Counted from the first letter of the stretch, positions 1 to 8,729 are shown. The stretch: DNA of 64,000 nt from Mycobacterium arosiense ATCC BAA-1401 = DSM 45069 (GCF_002086125.1 NZ_MVHG01000011.1:1-64000), one strand, 5' to 3'. Notes: generated by a model not told the origin, from the letters alone. A program made the numbers and translations.

Positions 1-16
1 GGAGAGGAGGACGCGG

Positions 17-195
17 GTGAAGAGGAACCGCCTGAACAGCTCAGTCTTCTTCGCAGTGATGGCTGCGCTATTTCTGGCACTCTTCGTGGTAAACGCCATC
101 CATGGCACGTGGCTGGGCTTGATCAGTACGGGGGCCTGGCCGTGTTGATGGGGTACCGGGCATGGTCGGACAAGCGCCGCACGAACCAGCAATAG
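17..195 (+). pseudogene. Small two-TM membrane protein, frame broken in a G run
   Basis: A GTG at 17 follows a good ribosome-binding site (GGAGAGGAGG at 1-10) and opens a frame that begins with a basic N-terminus and a hydrophobic helix. The frame stops at 148. One extra G in the G5 run at about 130-134 would continue it to a stop at 193-195 and add a second hydrophobic stretch and a basic tail, giving about 58 residues. Either the gene is a real 43-residue peptide or a base is missing. The function is unknown. Confidence 0.4.
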
Positions 196-329
196 ACCCA
201 CAACGCAACACCGACCGGTGCTCAACCCAGTGGACTTCCCCCGCGCGGCGGCGCCTGTAGGTTCTCGCTTTTCGTGTCCTATCGCGCTCCCCTGAGCTGC
301 GGCGATGCGATTAGTCTTGTCTCTACGGT

Positions 330-1445
330 TTATCTCAAATTCGCGTCATTTATAGGCGAGCAAGATCGCCCTAAGTTCAAATCTCGAACTGCAGGGGCAA
401 TGCCACCGTCGGCATTCACCGGCGTCGGTGGGTACCAGCGCAGTTCGTAGTGCCAATCGATGCCTTCGGCGCCAAGTCGGTTTCCGGTCACGTTGCCGCT
501 CTCGTCTCGTTCGGCGACGCGGACTCGATGCCAATGGGCGATCCGGATATGAGGCGGGAGCCTCCATCCAGCAATGCCCACATCTCCTGTGCGCTCGCCC
601 GCTTGCCGGCGGTACTGTCGCAGCGCTGCGCCGGTCCGCCATCCCAGATTGCCGATTTCGGCGCGGCGGATCTGCTGCGGTCGAGAAATCTGCTCAGCGG
701 GAGGCCAGTCGATTTCGGGATCACCCGCCGCGGAGTACAACAACAGCGACAACGACAACGGGATGAGGACCGGCAACTCCTCGCCATTGGAGTTCCCAGC
801 CTCGTGCGCACCTTGAATCTGCACCCTGACCAGATCGGCCAGCGTCGTCGCTGCTGCAAGGTCGCCGCGGAGCGGGAAAGTCACGCTCTGGACTTGCGGG
901 GTCGGGTCGCCCTCCTCCTTATACACCCACATGCACCGAACACCCTGCGCTGCAGGTATATTCGTGTAACCCGTTAATACGCCGCGGCCGTCGGCGCCTC
1001 GAAGCTTCATGTTGCCCACCGCAGGCGTCGGTCCCGAACCTGTCAAGTTCCGGTACTGACTGACCGTGCCGGCCACGACCATTCCGAGGTAGTGACACAT
1101 GCGGCGCCCGTCGTGCAGTGACAGCGGGGTGGCAAGGCTGTAAGCGACGGCATCGAACGGGAACCGTGTCAACCAGTCCGGGACGAGCTCCACATCGGTC
1201 TTCGCGTTGATCAACGCGCCAGCGAACTCGTCGTCGACGCGCAACACCACAGGACTGTCGGACCACTTCTCGAAGATCATCCCGGCCACGTCTTGAGCCC
1301 ACTGCGTGGCGGGGTTGCGTGCTGGTGGTCGGTTCGCCCACCACTGGAACGCGGCGATCACCGCGGCCGCATCATCAACCTTGATGTGCCGCTTGGTCCG
1401 CAGATCGCGACCTTTCTTCTTCACCACACCCCCATCCTCCCGCAC
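330..1445 (-). CDS. Hypothetical plasmid protein with conserved aromatic C-terminal motif
   Basis: This frame encodes 371 residues. GTG at 1445 is the likely start, and a second GTG lies 21 nt inside. No signal peptide or membrane segment is seen, so it is probably cytoplasmic. The C-terminus carries HWHRVRV followed by ELRWYPPTPVN. That HWH...WYPPT ending recurs in uncharacterised actinobacterial proteins on mobile elements. The middle has a Leu/Ser-rich stretch that is too short for a domain call. I do not recognise a function. The gene stands alone, convergent with the small frame at the window edge. Confidence 0.7.
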   Translation of the reverse strand: MREDGGVVKKKGRDLRTKRHIKVDDAAAVIAAFQWWANRPPARNPATQWAQDVAGMIFEKWSDSPVVLRVDDEFAGALINAKTDVELVPDWLTRFPFDAVAYSLATPLSLHDGRRMCHYLGMVVAGTVSQYRNLTGSGPTPAVGNMKLRGADGRGVLTGYTNIPAAQGVRCMWVYKEEGDPTPQVQSVTFPLRGDLAAATTLADLVRVQIQGAHEAGNSNGEELPVLIPLSLSLLLYSAAGDPEIDWPPAEQISRPQQIRRAEIGNLGWRTGAALRQYRRQAGERTGDVGIAGWRLPPHIRIAHWHRVRVAERDESGNVTGNRLGAEGIDWHYELRWYPPTPVNADGGIAPAVRDLNLGRSCSPINDANLR

Positions 1446-1535
1446 GCCGAGCCGGACAACGCGAGAACACGCACATGGTCAACGCCGCACGAGCGAACCC
1501 GGCGCCCTCAAAGGTGATCAGCAGGCGGGAGAGAG

Positions 1536-1667
1536 GTGTGTCGTTTCCCCGTCGACATCGCCAAAGGACTCCTCGCCCTGTTAACCCTCGGGGCCGACGC
1601 CATCGTCCTGACAACCGCGCTAGGAGGAATCGGATGCTTCCTACGCCGGCGCAAACCGGCGATCTAA
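1536..1667 (+). CDS. Possible small membrane peptide (43 aa)
   Basis: GTG at 1536 follows a purine-rich GGGAGAGAG. The peptide has one hydrophobic helix rich in Leu, Ala, Gly and Thr, followed by Cys-Phe-Leu and a basic tail (RRRKPAI). This layout is typical of single-span peptides, but length and composition alone are weak evidence. It occupies the 329-nt gap between the 371-residue hypothetical gene and the PIN-like gene. No other content is seen in that gap. Confidence 0.35.
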   Translation: MCRFPVDIAKGLLALLTLGADAIVLTTALGGIGCFLRRRKPAI

Positions 1668-1774
1668 TGCACCATCAATAGAGCTCGGCCACACAGCGTT
1701 AGCGCTCCGGCGGAGGCAATCGGCCGTGTCGCGCCGATCAAGCGTTTGCGGCATCCCTCCCCTACGGGGGATCA

Positions 1775-2941
1775 TTGTCGACGTCCAACCATGCGCGAGA
1801 GGGGTGGGGGTCGTTGCCCACTGCCTACGGCGTCCGGGCCGACGTCGTCTGGCCCAGCGACCTGGCCTTGCCACCCAGGCCGCCAGCTCTCGTGTACCTG
1901 GACACGTTCGCCTGCATCAACCTGGCGAAAGTCGCGGTCGGGACCGCACCACCCGGCTACCGCGACCTGTTCGCGGTCTGTCGGCAGGCTCTGGCCGACG
2001 GCCGCGCGATGTTCCCGTTGTCGTCGACGCACATCCTGGAGATCTACAACATCGCCAGCGCCGCCCAGCGCCGGGACGTTGTAGCAGTGATGGAGGAGTT
2101 GTCCGACTTCAACTTCTTCCTGGGACGCCCCCAGATCATGGAGCTCGAGTTCGAGGCCGCGCTCAACGATCTGCCGACCATGACGGTCACCTCTCAAGGG
2201 CACATCCCGCTTGTGGGAACGCACATGCTGCATGCCTTCGGGCAGAAGGGCGGCATCGTCTTCGAGGGAACCACCGCGGAGGAAGCATCGTGGTGGGCTG
2301 AGAAGCTCTGTCAGGACATGGGAATACAGACAGGCGCTGATCCGATGGCAAGTCTGAATCGATGGGCGATGCGCCAACTGGTCACCGGACCCGACGACCA
2401 CGAGGATCCTGCCTTACTCCAAGCCGGGTACAGCTTGGACGGCTGGCGCGACATGCTCAAGAAGCGGGCCGAGCGGGAGAACGACCTCGTCGGCAAGCTG
2501 GATGCGGATCCAGCGCTTCGGCAGTCCAAGTTGCGCGACGTGGTCAACGCCAATGAGCTTTACGCCGAGCTCGGACACCTGGTCGACCGCGCACAGAGAG
2601 CCACCGGGCTGTCACTGTCCCAGATCCTCGGGATACAGGATCCCCCGACACCCGAATGCCTCGCCAAAGTACGGAATTTCATCGACGGGATGCCCTCAAC
2701 CCGCGTGGCCGCTTCGGTGAAGGAGCGATACCACAGCGATAGTCGCCATGAATGGACGACGAACGACATGCAGGACATCGATGCGCTGGCGATCGCAGTG
2801 CCCTACTGCGACGCGGTATTCATCGACAAGGCCGCGCGCAACCAGGTGGTTACCAGCCGCGAGCTGAACGTCTTCCAGCCTTTCCTTCCTCGCCGCCCGG
2901 CAGATTTGGTCGACTGGCTTACCGATCTGCCAACGCCGTAG
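1775..2941 (+). CDS. PIN-like domain protein
   Basis: This 388-residue protein looks like a PIN-fold nuclease. Near residue 42 it has YLDTFACINL, the usual first strand with an acidic residue. An SSTHILEIYN helix follows, and near the C-terminus comes NDMQDIDALA then YCDAVFIDK, the acidic cluster typical of PIN active sites. The family usually cleaves RNA as a toxin or processing enzyme, but this protein is far longer than a VapC toxin. It also lacks a small antitoxin gene beside it, so a VapBC role is not supported. The TTG start at 1775 follows a G5 run; a later start is possible. The 91-bp repeat begins 7 nt after the stop. Confidence 0.65.
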   Translation: MSTSNHAREGWGSLPTAYGVRADVVWPSDLALPPRPPALVYLDTFACINLAKVAVGTAPPGYRDLFAVCRQALADGRAMFPLSSTHILEIYNIASAAQRRDVVAVMEELSDFNFFLGRPQIMELEFEAALNDLPTMTVTSQGHIPLVGTHMLHAFGQKGGIVFEGTTAEEASWWAEKLCQDMGIQTGADPMASLNRWAMRQLVTGPDDHEDPALLQAGYSLDGWRDMLKKRAERENDLVGKLDADPALRQSKLRDVVNANELYAELGHLVDRAQRATGLSLSQILGIQDPPTPECLAKVRNFIDGMPSTRVAASVKERYHSDSRHEWTTNDMQDIDALAIAVPYCDAVFIDKAARNQVVTSRELNVFQPFLPRRPADLVDWLTDLPTP

Positions 2942-2947
2942 GCGGCC

Positions 2948-3038
2948 TGGCTTTGGCGGGCAATCGTGACGTCGGTTGTTGGCGAAATCTGGTGCCGCTC
3001 GGGTTGCCGCCACTCTGATTCTGTTGGTCAATATTGAC
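2948..3038 (+). repeat. 91-bp direct repeat, copy A
   Basis: This sequence aligns without gaps to 12088-12178, with 10 mismatches (89% identity by hand count). It ends in the perfect palindrome GTCAATATTGAC at 3027-3038, which has one mismatch in copy B. Both copies run in the same direction and bound a 9,049-bp interval with the c-subunit operon and the type IV-B module. It could be an old recombination footprint, a solo end of a lost element, or a duplicated regulatory segment. The nearby 3039-3183 shows nothing else recognisable. Confidence 0.8.
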
Positions 3039-3183
3039 GCCATTGTGAGATGGGCGTGTCGTGGTGGCCGAGGCGGTAAGAGTCGGTTCCGGTCATCGAA
3101 GATGTTGCGGCCGAATATGAATCGGCCGACGATGGCTGCGCAGAGTCGTGAGTCGGTAAAGCCGCGATCCTGCCAACGACGTA

Positions 3184-3453
<270 letters not shown>

Positions 3454-3461
3454 TTACTCCT

Positions 3462-4706
3462 CTACGTGAATTGTTGGATCAGGGAACTAACTGATGAAAC
3501 AACTTGTGCAGCACCGTCTTCAGCGCTTATCAGCACGCTGATTTGGCGGGCGTTATCCCTCAGCAGCGGATCGTTGACGGCGATGCGCATTGCCTCGGCA
3601 AGGCGTTGCGAGGTGAGTTTGCGCTGGTTGATGGTGGCCGCGCAGATCCCGAGTTCGGTGATGCGCCTGGCCCAGAACGGGCCATCACCATAGGCGGGTA
3701 AGGCGATGGTGGGCACTCCGGTGCGAATACCTGCCGCGGTGGTTCCCGCCCCGCAGTGGTGCGCCACGGCGGCAACCCGAGGAAACAGCCAGTCGTGTGG
3801 GGTGTCGCCGATGGTCAACATATGGTCCTCGGCGACATGTAGATTGGTCCAGCCAGCTTGCACGATGACCCGGACGTCGGCCAGTTGGGCCGCTCGGCGG
3901 ATCGTGTCCGATAGCTGCTCGGCTCGCGCCGAGGTGGTCATCATGCTGCCGAGCCCGACAAACACCGGCGGTGGACCGGCAGCGAGGAACTCGGCGAGGT
4001 CAGCAGGCGGTTCCCAGATGCCGGCGCTCGCCGGCCACCAGTAACCAGTGACTTCCAATCCCGGGCGCCAGTCCGTAGGCCGGGGCGCCACCCTCGGTGA
4101 ATACCCGTGCAGGACAGGCCATTGCGCAGTGGTGCGTTGTTGACGCAGCCGACGGGCGGAGGTGCGCGACAGCCCGAGCTGGCGGCGGAATTGCGCGACC
4201 ACGCCGCCGTATAGGGAGTCCAGTAACCAGGCGCCTGCGTTGGCGGCAACCCGATTTCCGCACGACCCGGCCGACCAGGAACCCACAATCGACGGCGGGT
4301 ACTGCGCGGTCGCTGACAGTGGCTGCAACCGGAGCCCAAGAGAGGGAATAGCTTTCGCTTCGGCGAGCGGGTGTCCAACCATTTCGGCGAACGGTGATAG
4401 CAGCAGGATGTCTGCGGGTTCGTCGGCGACGGCCGAGAGGATGTCGTTGCCCAGGGCGCGCATGCCTCTAGGCGAGGCGAATGCTGCCAAACCTTTGACG
4501 GGTGATACCTCGGCGCCATCGGCGGCAGGCTGCAAATCGGCCGGCAGCTCGCGAAACCCCAAACCGCAGCCGGAAATCATGTCCGCGAAGGGGGTGTAGG
4601 CGGCTATGGCGACCTCGTGTCCGGCCTGCTGTAGCGCCACGCCCACCCCGGTGAGGGGAGCGACATCGCCGCGGCTACCCACGGCGATGATGACAATCCG
4701 GCTCAT
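3462..4706 (-). CDS. GT1-family glycosyltransferase (MGT/sterol-glucosyltransferase type)
   Basis: This 414-residue protein has the GT-B fold of the GT1 family, which moves a sugar from a nucleotide donor to a hydrophobic acceptor such as a macrolide, sterol or glycopeptidolipid. The N-terminus (RIVIIAVGSRGDVAPL) is the acceptor-domain start. VFVGLGSMM begins the donor domain, and HHCGAGTTAAG followed by GVPTI and GDGPFWA near residue 320-350 is the nucleotide-sugar motif. No signal peptide is seen. It overlaps the TetR gene by 4 bp (start at 4706) and is followed by the AtpE paralogue, so the three form one operon. The acceptor cannot be read from the sequence. A drug-modifying or glycolipid role are both possible. 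Confidence 0.88.
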   Translation of the reverse strand: MSRIVIIAVGSRGDVAPLTGVGVALQQAGHEVAIAAYTPFADMISGCGLGFRELPADLQPAADGAEVSPVKGLAAFASPRGMRALGNDILSAVADEPADILLLSPFAEMVGHPLAEAKAIPSLGLRLQPLSATAQYPPSIVGSWSAGSCGNRVAANAGAWLLDSLYGGVVAQFRRQLGLSRTSARRLRQQRTTAQWPVLHGYSPRVAPRPTDWRPGLEVTGYWWPASAGIWEPPADLAEFLAAGPPPVFVGLGSMMTTSARAEQLSDTIRRAAQLADVRVIVQAGWTNLHVAEDHMLTIGDTPHDWLFPRVAAVAHHCGAGTTAAGIRTGVPTIALPAYGDGPFWARRITELGICAATINQRKLTSQRLAEAMRIAVNDPLLRDNARQISVLISAEDGAAQVVSSVSSLIQQFT

Positions 4707-5332
4707 CGGTTCACCGCCACGGCACGACCGAAGATGGCGACCAGGTCTTCACCGTACGCACGGGCGTCGAAGGCGGGATCGCGCAAGATATTCTCCACCG
4801 CGGCATTGACCGCGCCCCGGAGGGCGACCGCCATCGACGTGATCGGGAAATCGCCGAATTGTCCATCCTGTTGCCCCGCCGTCAAGATCGTCGTCGGGTC
4901 CAAGACAGCCAGTTCCTGTTGTAGCTCAGCCGTCACTTCGAGTTCCTCGAAACGGCGCCCGTCTGCCGGCTGGTAGCTCGTACCGAGCTGCGTGAGGGCC
5001 GCCAGGTGCGAACGGTGGGTATCGAAGTACGCGACGCTGCTTGTGATGTAGGCGGCGAGCTTGTTCGCCGCGGTTGACTGCGCATCGACGGCCGGTCCGA
5101 CGAACGACAGCGCCGTGCGATACATCTCCTCGACGATCGCGTCGACCAAGTTGTCCTTGGTGCCGAAGTGATACAGCACCGCGCTCATCGCCACCCCAAC
5201 CCGATCAGCGATCTTGCGGATCGACGCCTGAGCCCACCCGATTTCGGCGATCACCTCGATCGCGGCGGCCACAATCTGCGCCCGTCGCGCCGACTGGGTG
5301 AAGGTCGCCGGCTTCTGCAGATCTGATCGCAT
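4703..5332 (-). CDS. TetR/AcrR-family transcriptional regulator
   Basis: This 209-residue protein has a classic N-terminal TetR helix-turn-helix (about residues 14-60), containing IRKIADRVGVAMSAVLYHFGTKDNL. A variable ligand-binding domain follows. Regulators of this family normally repress a neighbouring operon until a small hydrophobic ligand binds. It is the first gene of the TetR / glycosyltransferase / c-subunit operon and probably represses that operon itself. The inverted repeats just upstream (5336-5358) fit an autoregulatory operator. Confidence 0.9.
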   Translation of the reverse strand: MRSDLQKPATFTQSARRAQIVAAAIEVIAEIGWAQASIRKIADRVGVAMSAVLYHFGTKDNLVDAIVEEMYRTALSFVGPAVDAQSTAANKLAAYITSSVAYFDTHRSHLAALTQLGTSYQPADGRRFEELEVTAELQQELAVLDPTTILTAGQQDGQFGDFPITSMAVALRGAVNAAVENILRDPAFDARAYGEDLVAIFGRAVAVNR

Positions 5333-5335
5333 ACT

Positions 5336-5358
5336 CTGATATTAGATCAAGCGATCAG
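5336..5358. promoter_or_regulatory. Candidate TetR operator
   Basis: Just upstream of the TetR start (5332) lie nested inverted repeats: TGAT-ATTAG-ATCA at 5337-5349, and CTGAT (5336-5340) paired with ATCAG (5354-5358). Their position over the probable promoter fits autorepression. No binding data are available. Confidence 0.4.
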
Positions 5359-5599
5359 CGCGCGAAAGCGTGCGCCCACGTACGCGGTTCCTCGGCCTTT
5401 ACGTGCATGCCGCAGAGCGGTGCGCCAACCGGCCGCCATCTCACGGAATTCGCGACGCCCACATTCGCAAATACTCGACCGGGAAAACGGGCGCCGACGT
5501 CAGGATTCACGAACAAACGACGCTGAGATCGGCACACAGGGCCAGCGGCCGGCAATCGCGCCAACGCGAGTAGATAACAACCGCTGTGCCTCTTACCTT

Positions 5600-5625
5600 A
5601 TGTCCCATATGCCTTTTGGGGACAT
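5600..5625. promoter_or_regulatory. Perfect 7-bp inverted repeat in a long gap
   Basis: ATGTCCC (5600-5606) and GGGACAT (5619-5625) flank 12 nt. The pair lies in the gap 5333-5715 between the TetR operon promoter and the cysH stop codon. A + strand frame starting ATG 5609 lies inside it and would encode an acidic poly-Glu peptide that runs antisense into cysH (to 5884). I do not trust that frame as a gene. The repeat may be an operator or a hairpin. Confidence 0.35.
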
Positions 5626-5655
5626 TTCAGATGAATTGGCACTGCCACGAGGAGA

Positions 5656-5682
5656 GGAGGAGGAGGAGGAGGAGGAGGAGGC
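5656..5682 (+). repeat. (GGA)n trinucleotide tract
   Basis: About nine uninterrupted GGA/GAG units form a pure polypurine run, followed directly by GCCGCCGCC. In one + strand frame it reads as poly-glutamate. Such tracts vary in length by slippage. It lies just downstream of the cysH stop codon. Confidence 0.75.
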
Positions 5683-5715
5683 GCCGCCGCCAATAGCGCA
5701 GTCCGACAGCGGCTT

Positions 5716-6555
5716 TCACGTCCATTCAGTCAGCCGCGGTAGAGCACGACTGAGCCGGTCATATAGATCTGGCCAGCCTTTTTGCAGCCAGGCGATGTGT
5801 CCGTTGGACAGCTTGGAGGCGTCGATGATCGAGTCGACGCGGATTTGCTGTTCGGGGACTCCGAGTTCGGCGAGCTTGCGGTAGAGCGGGTTGGGCTCGA
5901 TGTCGCGGCCGGCCAGGTACTCGAAGACATGCGAGCGTTGCCAGTCCCAGATCGGGCCATAGGTAATGGTGCCGTCCGCTCGGCGCACCACTCCGCCGAC
6001 TTGCGCGCGTACATCTGACTGCGAACTGTGCTGTCGAGCCCGCGTTTCGGCGCCCAGACCGCGCCGGTACAGCATCCGTCGGCCGTGGGACTCCTCAGCG
6101 CGCACTCCCCACAGCGATCCGCGGCCGTAGCGGCGGTGCGCCTCGGCCGCGGGCCCGGTGATCATGATGTCGGCGAGCTGTCCGCGCAACCGACGATCGA
6201 CTGCGTGATGGTCGAAACCACCGCCGGCGATCAGCACCGTCAGCAAATCTGGGTCAGCGGTGATCACGTGGTAGTTCAGCTGCCATTCCTGCGCCAGGTC
6301 CTCCAGATAACGCAGCGTCTCAGGGAACTGCAGCCCGCTGTCGAAGAACACCACTGGGATGTGCGGGTCGACCTGCCGAGCGAGGTCGACTACGACGGTG
6401 GAATCCTTGCCGCCACTCCAAGATACGAACCCGTCGTTCTCGTCGAGGTGTTCGGCGATGCGGTCGAGCAGATGCTGGTGGCCCTGGGCCCCGCGCCGGC
6501 GGGCGGCGATGCCGCGTAACGTGTGCAGGTCTAGTCCGGCCGGCGTCGTGGTCAT
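5716..6555 (-). CDS. cysH: CysH-like PP-loop protein of a type IV-B CRISPR-Cas locus
   Basis: This 279-residue protein belongs to the PAPS-reductase / adenine nucleotide alpha-hydrolase superfamily. The PP-loop SGGKDST is at residues 47-53. It binds ATP in the superfamily, and in true CysH proteins the enzyme reduces phosphoadenosine phosphosulfate. No sulfate-assimilation genes are nearby. A CysH-like gene is the hallmark companion of type IV-B CRISPR-Cas operons, and csf genes start 1.5 kb away on the other strand, so the role is probably CRISPR-linked. The start at 6555 overlaps the preceding stop by 4 bp. A longer upstream frame exists but is unlikely coding. The exact reaction is unknown. 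Confidence 0.88.
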   Translation of the reverse strand: MTTTPAGLDLHTLRGIAARRRGAQGHQHLLDRIAEHLDENDGFVSWSGGKDSTVVVDLARQVDPHIPVVFFDSGLQFPETLRYLEDLAQEWQLNYHVITADPDLLTVLIAGGGFDHHAVDRRLRGQLADIMITGPAAEAHRRYGRGSLWGVRAEESHGRRMLYRRGLGAETRARQHSSQSDVRAQVGGVVRRADGTITYGPIWDWQRSHVFEYLAGRDIEPNPLYRKLAELGVPEQQIRVDSIIDASKLSNGHIAWLQKGWPDLYDRLSRALPRLTEWT

Positions 6556-6974
6556 CGTGCGTCGCTGACGGTGACGGTGCACCTCGGGAACAGCCGAGCG
6601 AGGTATTCGCGGACGTAGTCGATGCCCTCTGGGCCTTCGAGAATCGATTCCACGCTGGTGGTGTCGTCCCACCACCACCACTGTCCGTTGCGCTTGAATC
6701 CAAACGGCGGCGGCACGTTTGAGTCGATGTGGGTGCGGACGAAGGTGCGGGCCGCGCCGACGACGAACCACCAGTCGTTGCCGCCGAAGGTAATGGTGCC
6801 ATCAGCGTCGGCGACGTCGGATAGTCTGCGCGGCAGCCTTACTCGGGCCAGGCACGGTTCGATGGCCGGCTTCCGCGGGCGGGTGAGCGAGCGGTAATGA
6901 CCGTTGCGGCCGGGCTCGTCGGATCCAATGTCGGATCGGTTGGGGTGCACGATCCATTCGGTGGGGGTCATCAC
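6552..6974 (-). CDS. Small hypothetical protein of the type IV-B locus
   Basis: This is a 140-residue protein with no recognised family. It is rich in Trp and Phe near the C-terminus (FGGNDWWFVVG, a four-Trp run, then DDTTSVES) and has no signal or membrane segment. Its start overlaps the ART-like gene stop by 4 bp and its stop overlaps the cysH start by 4 bp. It is therefore the middle gene of a tightly coupled three-gene operon divergent from csf1. The tight coupling argues that it works with its neighbours. Confidence 0.75.
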   Translation of the reverse strand: MMTPTEWIVHPNRSDIGSDEPGRNGHYRSLTRPRKPAIEPCLARVRLPRRLSDVADADGTITFGGNDWWFVVGAARTFVRTHIDSNVPPPFGFKRNGQWWWWDDTTSVESILEGPEGIDYVREYLARLFPRCTVTVSDAR

Positions 6975-7858
6975 CGCTCCCTCAGTTGCAAGACGACGCG
7001 TTCGTTGAAGCCTCCGGATCGGGTTGCATAGGCGACGTGTTCGGCGGACGCTACGTCGAACTGCATTCCTCTCGGGAGGATATGGGTGGTGTCTTCCACG
7101 CTGTCGGAGCGACCCAAATACATCCCACGGCTCGTCACAACCTCGAACACCACATGCCGGGAGCTGTCGTGGCCCGGCGTCTCATGCAAGTTGTGTCGAG
7201 TGAGGGTGAACTGGTCGAACGCGATGCTCGCACCGGGCCGCAGGTTAGCCGGCAGGTCGGAGGGCTTGGTGATGTCGCCACGGTTATCGGGCAGCTTCAC
7301 CGCAACGTAGACGCGGTGGGTGCGGTCGTTGAGGCGTTCATACGCCTGGATCGCCCTGTCGAGGCGCTGCACCTTCGCCCGATCAGTGTCCGCCAGTTGT
7401 TGGACGTCACCCGCCGAGCGGTGCAGCTTCTCGTTGATGCGCCGCCACTCAGTGGGGTCTTCGCTGGTCAGCATGCTCGCGATCGCGGCGTGCTGCGACG
7501 CCGGCGCGGCGGCCATCACCTGGTTCTTGACCGCCGAGCGGATCTTGCGCTGGCGACCGCTCAGCCTTTCCCGGAACTCCTCGCGGGGCGGCAGTTCGCC
7601 GCGCAGGCGCCCGGACTCGATATGGCTCCTATCTCGAGGCGTGGCGCGATCACGGTCGCGAGCCGCCCGGGTCAGTGAGGTGTCCGCGTCGCGCAGTTCG
7701 TCGGTGATCTGGTTGGCCAGGCGCTGGAAGCCACGCTCTGTCATCGCATCCTCGGCCACCTCGCGGGCGGCCTTCACGTCGCGCGCGGAGATCGGGCCAC
7801 CTTCGACATCGACGACGACGGGTTGTTCCCGGTTCGGTCTGGCGGTCTTGGCACCCAC
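6971..7858 (-). CDS. ART-fold-like protein with coiled N-terminal region
   Basis: This 295-residue protein has a charged, probably helical N-terminal part (residues 1-175) and a C-terminal part that resembles ADP-ribosyltransferase folds. There, RVYVAVKLP, a Thr-rich DQFTLTR strand, HVVFEVV and ILPRGMQF match the usual order of ART strands. The expected Glu-x-Glu before the LPxG turn reads Asp-Thr-Thr, so a classical ART active site is not intact. ARTs modify proteins, DNA or RNA with ADP-ribose. GTG 7858 is the likely start. It is the first gene of the operon leading to cysH, divergent from csf1. The family assignment is an inference. Confidence 0.55.
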   Translation of the reverse strand: MGAKTARPNREQPVVVDVEGGPISARDVKAAREVAEDAMTERGFQRLANQITDELRDADTSLTRAARDRDRATPRDRSHIESGRLRGELPPREEFRERLSGRQRKIRSAVKNQVMAAAPASQHAAIASMLTSEDPTEWRRINEKLHRSAGDVQQLADTDRAKVQRLDRAIQAYERLNDRTHRVYVAVKLPDNRGDITKPSDLPANLRPGASIAFDQFTLTRHNLHETPGHDSSRHVVFEVVTSRGMYLGRSDSVEDTTHILPRGMQFDVASAEHVAYATRSGGFNERVVLQLRER

Positions 7859-7954
7859 GCGGTCTCAAACTTCCCTAGCTCGACGATCAAGGGCAGTGTA
7901 TGGGCCAACCTGGACACCAAGCGGGATTGCTGCGCGCGCCAGACCGAAAAGAGG

Positions 7955-8000
7955 GAGGCGGCCCCGGATGGACTGATAATCAGCCTTCCGGAGCCGCCTC
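7955..8000. promoter_or_regulatory. Strong hairpin / operator in the divergent type IV-B promoter region
   Basis: Arms 7955-7968 and 7987-8000 pair over 13 of 14 positions (GAGGCGGC...GCCGCCTC outermost). The 18-nt loop contains its own near-palindrome CTGATAATCAG. The element lies between the ART-like start (7858) and csf1 (8082), where both operons must have promoters. It may be an operator, an RNA hairpin in a 5' leader, or an attenuator. Confidence 0.55.
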
Positions 8001-8081
8001 AGGTGAAACCCTCACCCGACCCCTGTGTGCGTTTCGTGTCGCTCACGATACCAACCGATCCGGCCGTATCGTGGCGCCAGC

Positions 8082-8729
8082 ATGCTTTCCGATCCCGCCG
8101 CCGCGGCATGGGTTGCCGCCGGTCGACCCGCCGTGGACGCGCCGTCGCCGGTAGATGGCCGCTGCGGGCGCTGCGGCGAAGAGGGGCCGACCGTGCTGAG
8201 CTCGCGCATCATTTCTGAGAAGTTCACCGGTTTCGACGCCTGGCCATTCGGATCCCGCCGGCTCTGTGTGCCATGCGCCTGGGCCTACAGCACCCCTCCC
8301 ACCACACAACTGGCTTTACTGGTCACTGCGACGACCGTGACGGAGTACTCCACCGGTGCCGCATTGGCTGACGCGCTCGCTGGCGGCGCCTTGCCGACCT
8401 CTCAAGCCGCGATCCTTCCGACCGCTCGACGCCGCCACATCCTGCCGACCGCCCAATGGGGACATCTCGCCACCGATGGTCTCGTCGTGCCCTGGGATGC
8501 CGCTGCGGCGACCCGGCTGACCGACCTGATCTGGCTGCGCACCACCGTGGGCGCAACCTGGACCCAGCTGAGCCATCCGGCGCCTCCCTCGCGGTTACTG
8601 CGCGCTCAGCCGTCCAGCCATTGGGGGCGCATCCTGGCTGCCTGGACAGCACTGCAGATATGGCGCACCGTCCCGCCACTGTGGGCAGCAGCTCGCGCCC
8701 TCACCACCATGCCGACGCCTCAGCCCTAA
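8082..8729 (+). CDS. csf1: Type IV CRISPR-associated Csf1 (large-subunit analogue)
   Basis: This 215-residue protein has the zinc-finger signature of Csf1, with CGRC at residues 28-31 and CVPC at 62-65. A low-complexity Ala/Leu/Trp-rich C-terminus follows. Csf1 takes the place of Cas8 in type IV effector complexes. ATG 8082 is chosen as start, as it follows the divergent promoter region; an in-frame upstream extension is possible but unlikely. It is followed by cas11, csf2 and csf3, the type IV-B order. Assignment rests on the Cys motif and on gene context. Confidence 0.85.
   Translation: MLSDPAAAAWVAAGRPAVDAPSPVDGRCGRCGEEGPTVLSSRIISEKFTGFDAWPFGSRRLCVPCAWAYSTPPTTQLALLVTATTVTEYSTGAALADALAGGALPTSQAAILPTARRRHILPTAQWGHLATDGLVVPWDAAAATRLTDLIWLRTTVGATWTQLSHPAPPSRLLRAQPSSHWGRILAAWTALQIWRTVPPLWAAARALTTMPTPQP

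Noticed and set aside
1775..2941. VapBC toxin-antitoxin call for the PIN-like protein
   Set aside because: The protein is about three times the length of VapC and no small antitoxin gene lies next to it.
5609..5884. Frame on the + strand starting MPFGDISDELALPRG with a poly-Glu run
   Set aside because: It runs antisense through the end of cysH, owes its length to the GGA tract and has no family features.
5716..6555. True PAPS reductase of sulfate assimilation
   Set aside because: The PP-loop is present, but there are no other sulfur genes and the CRISPR type IV-B context explains the gene better.
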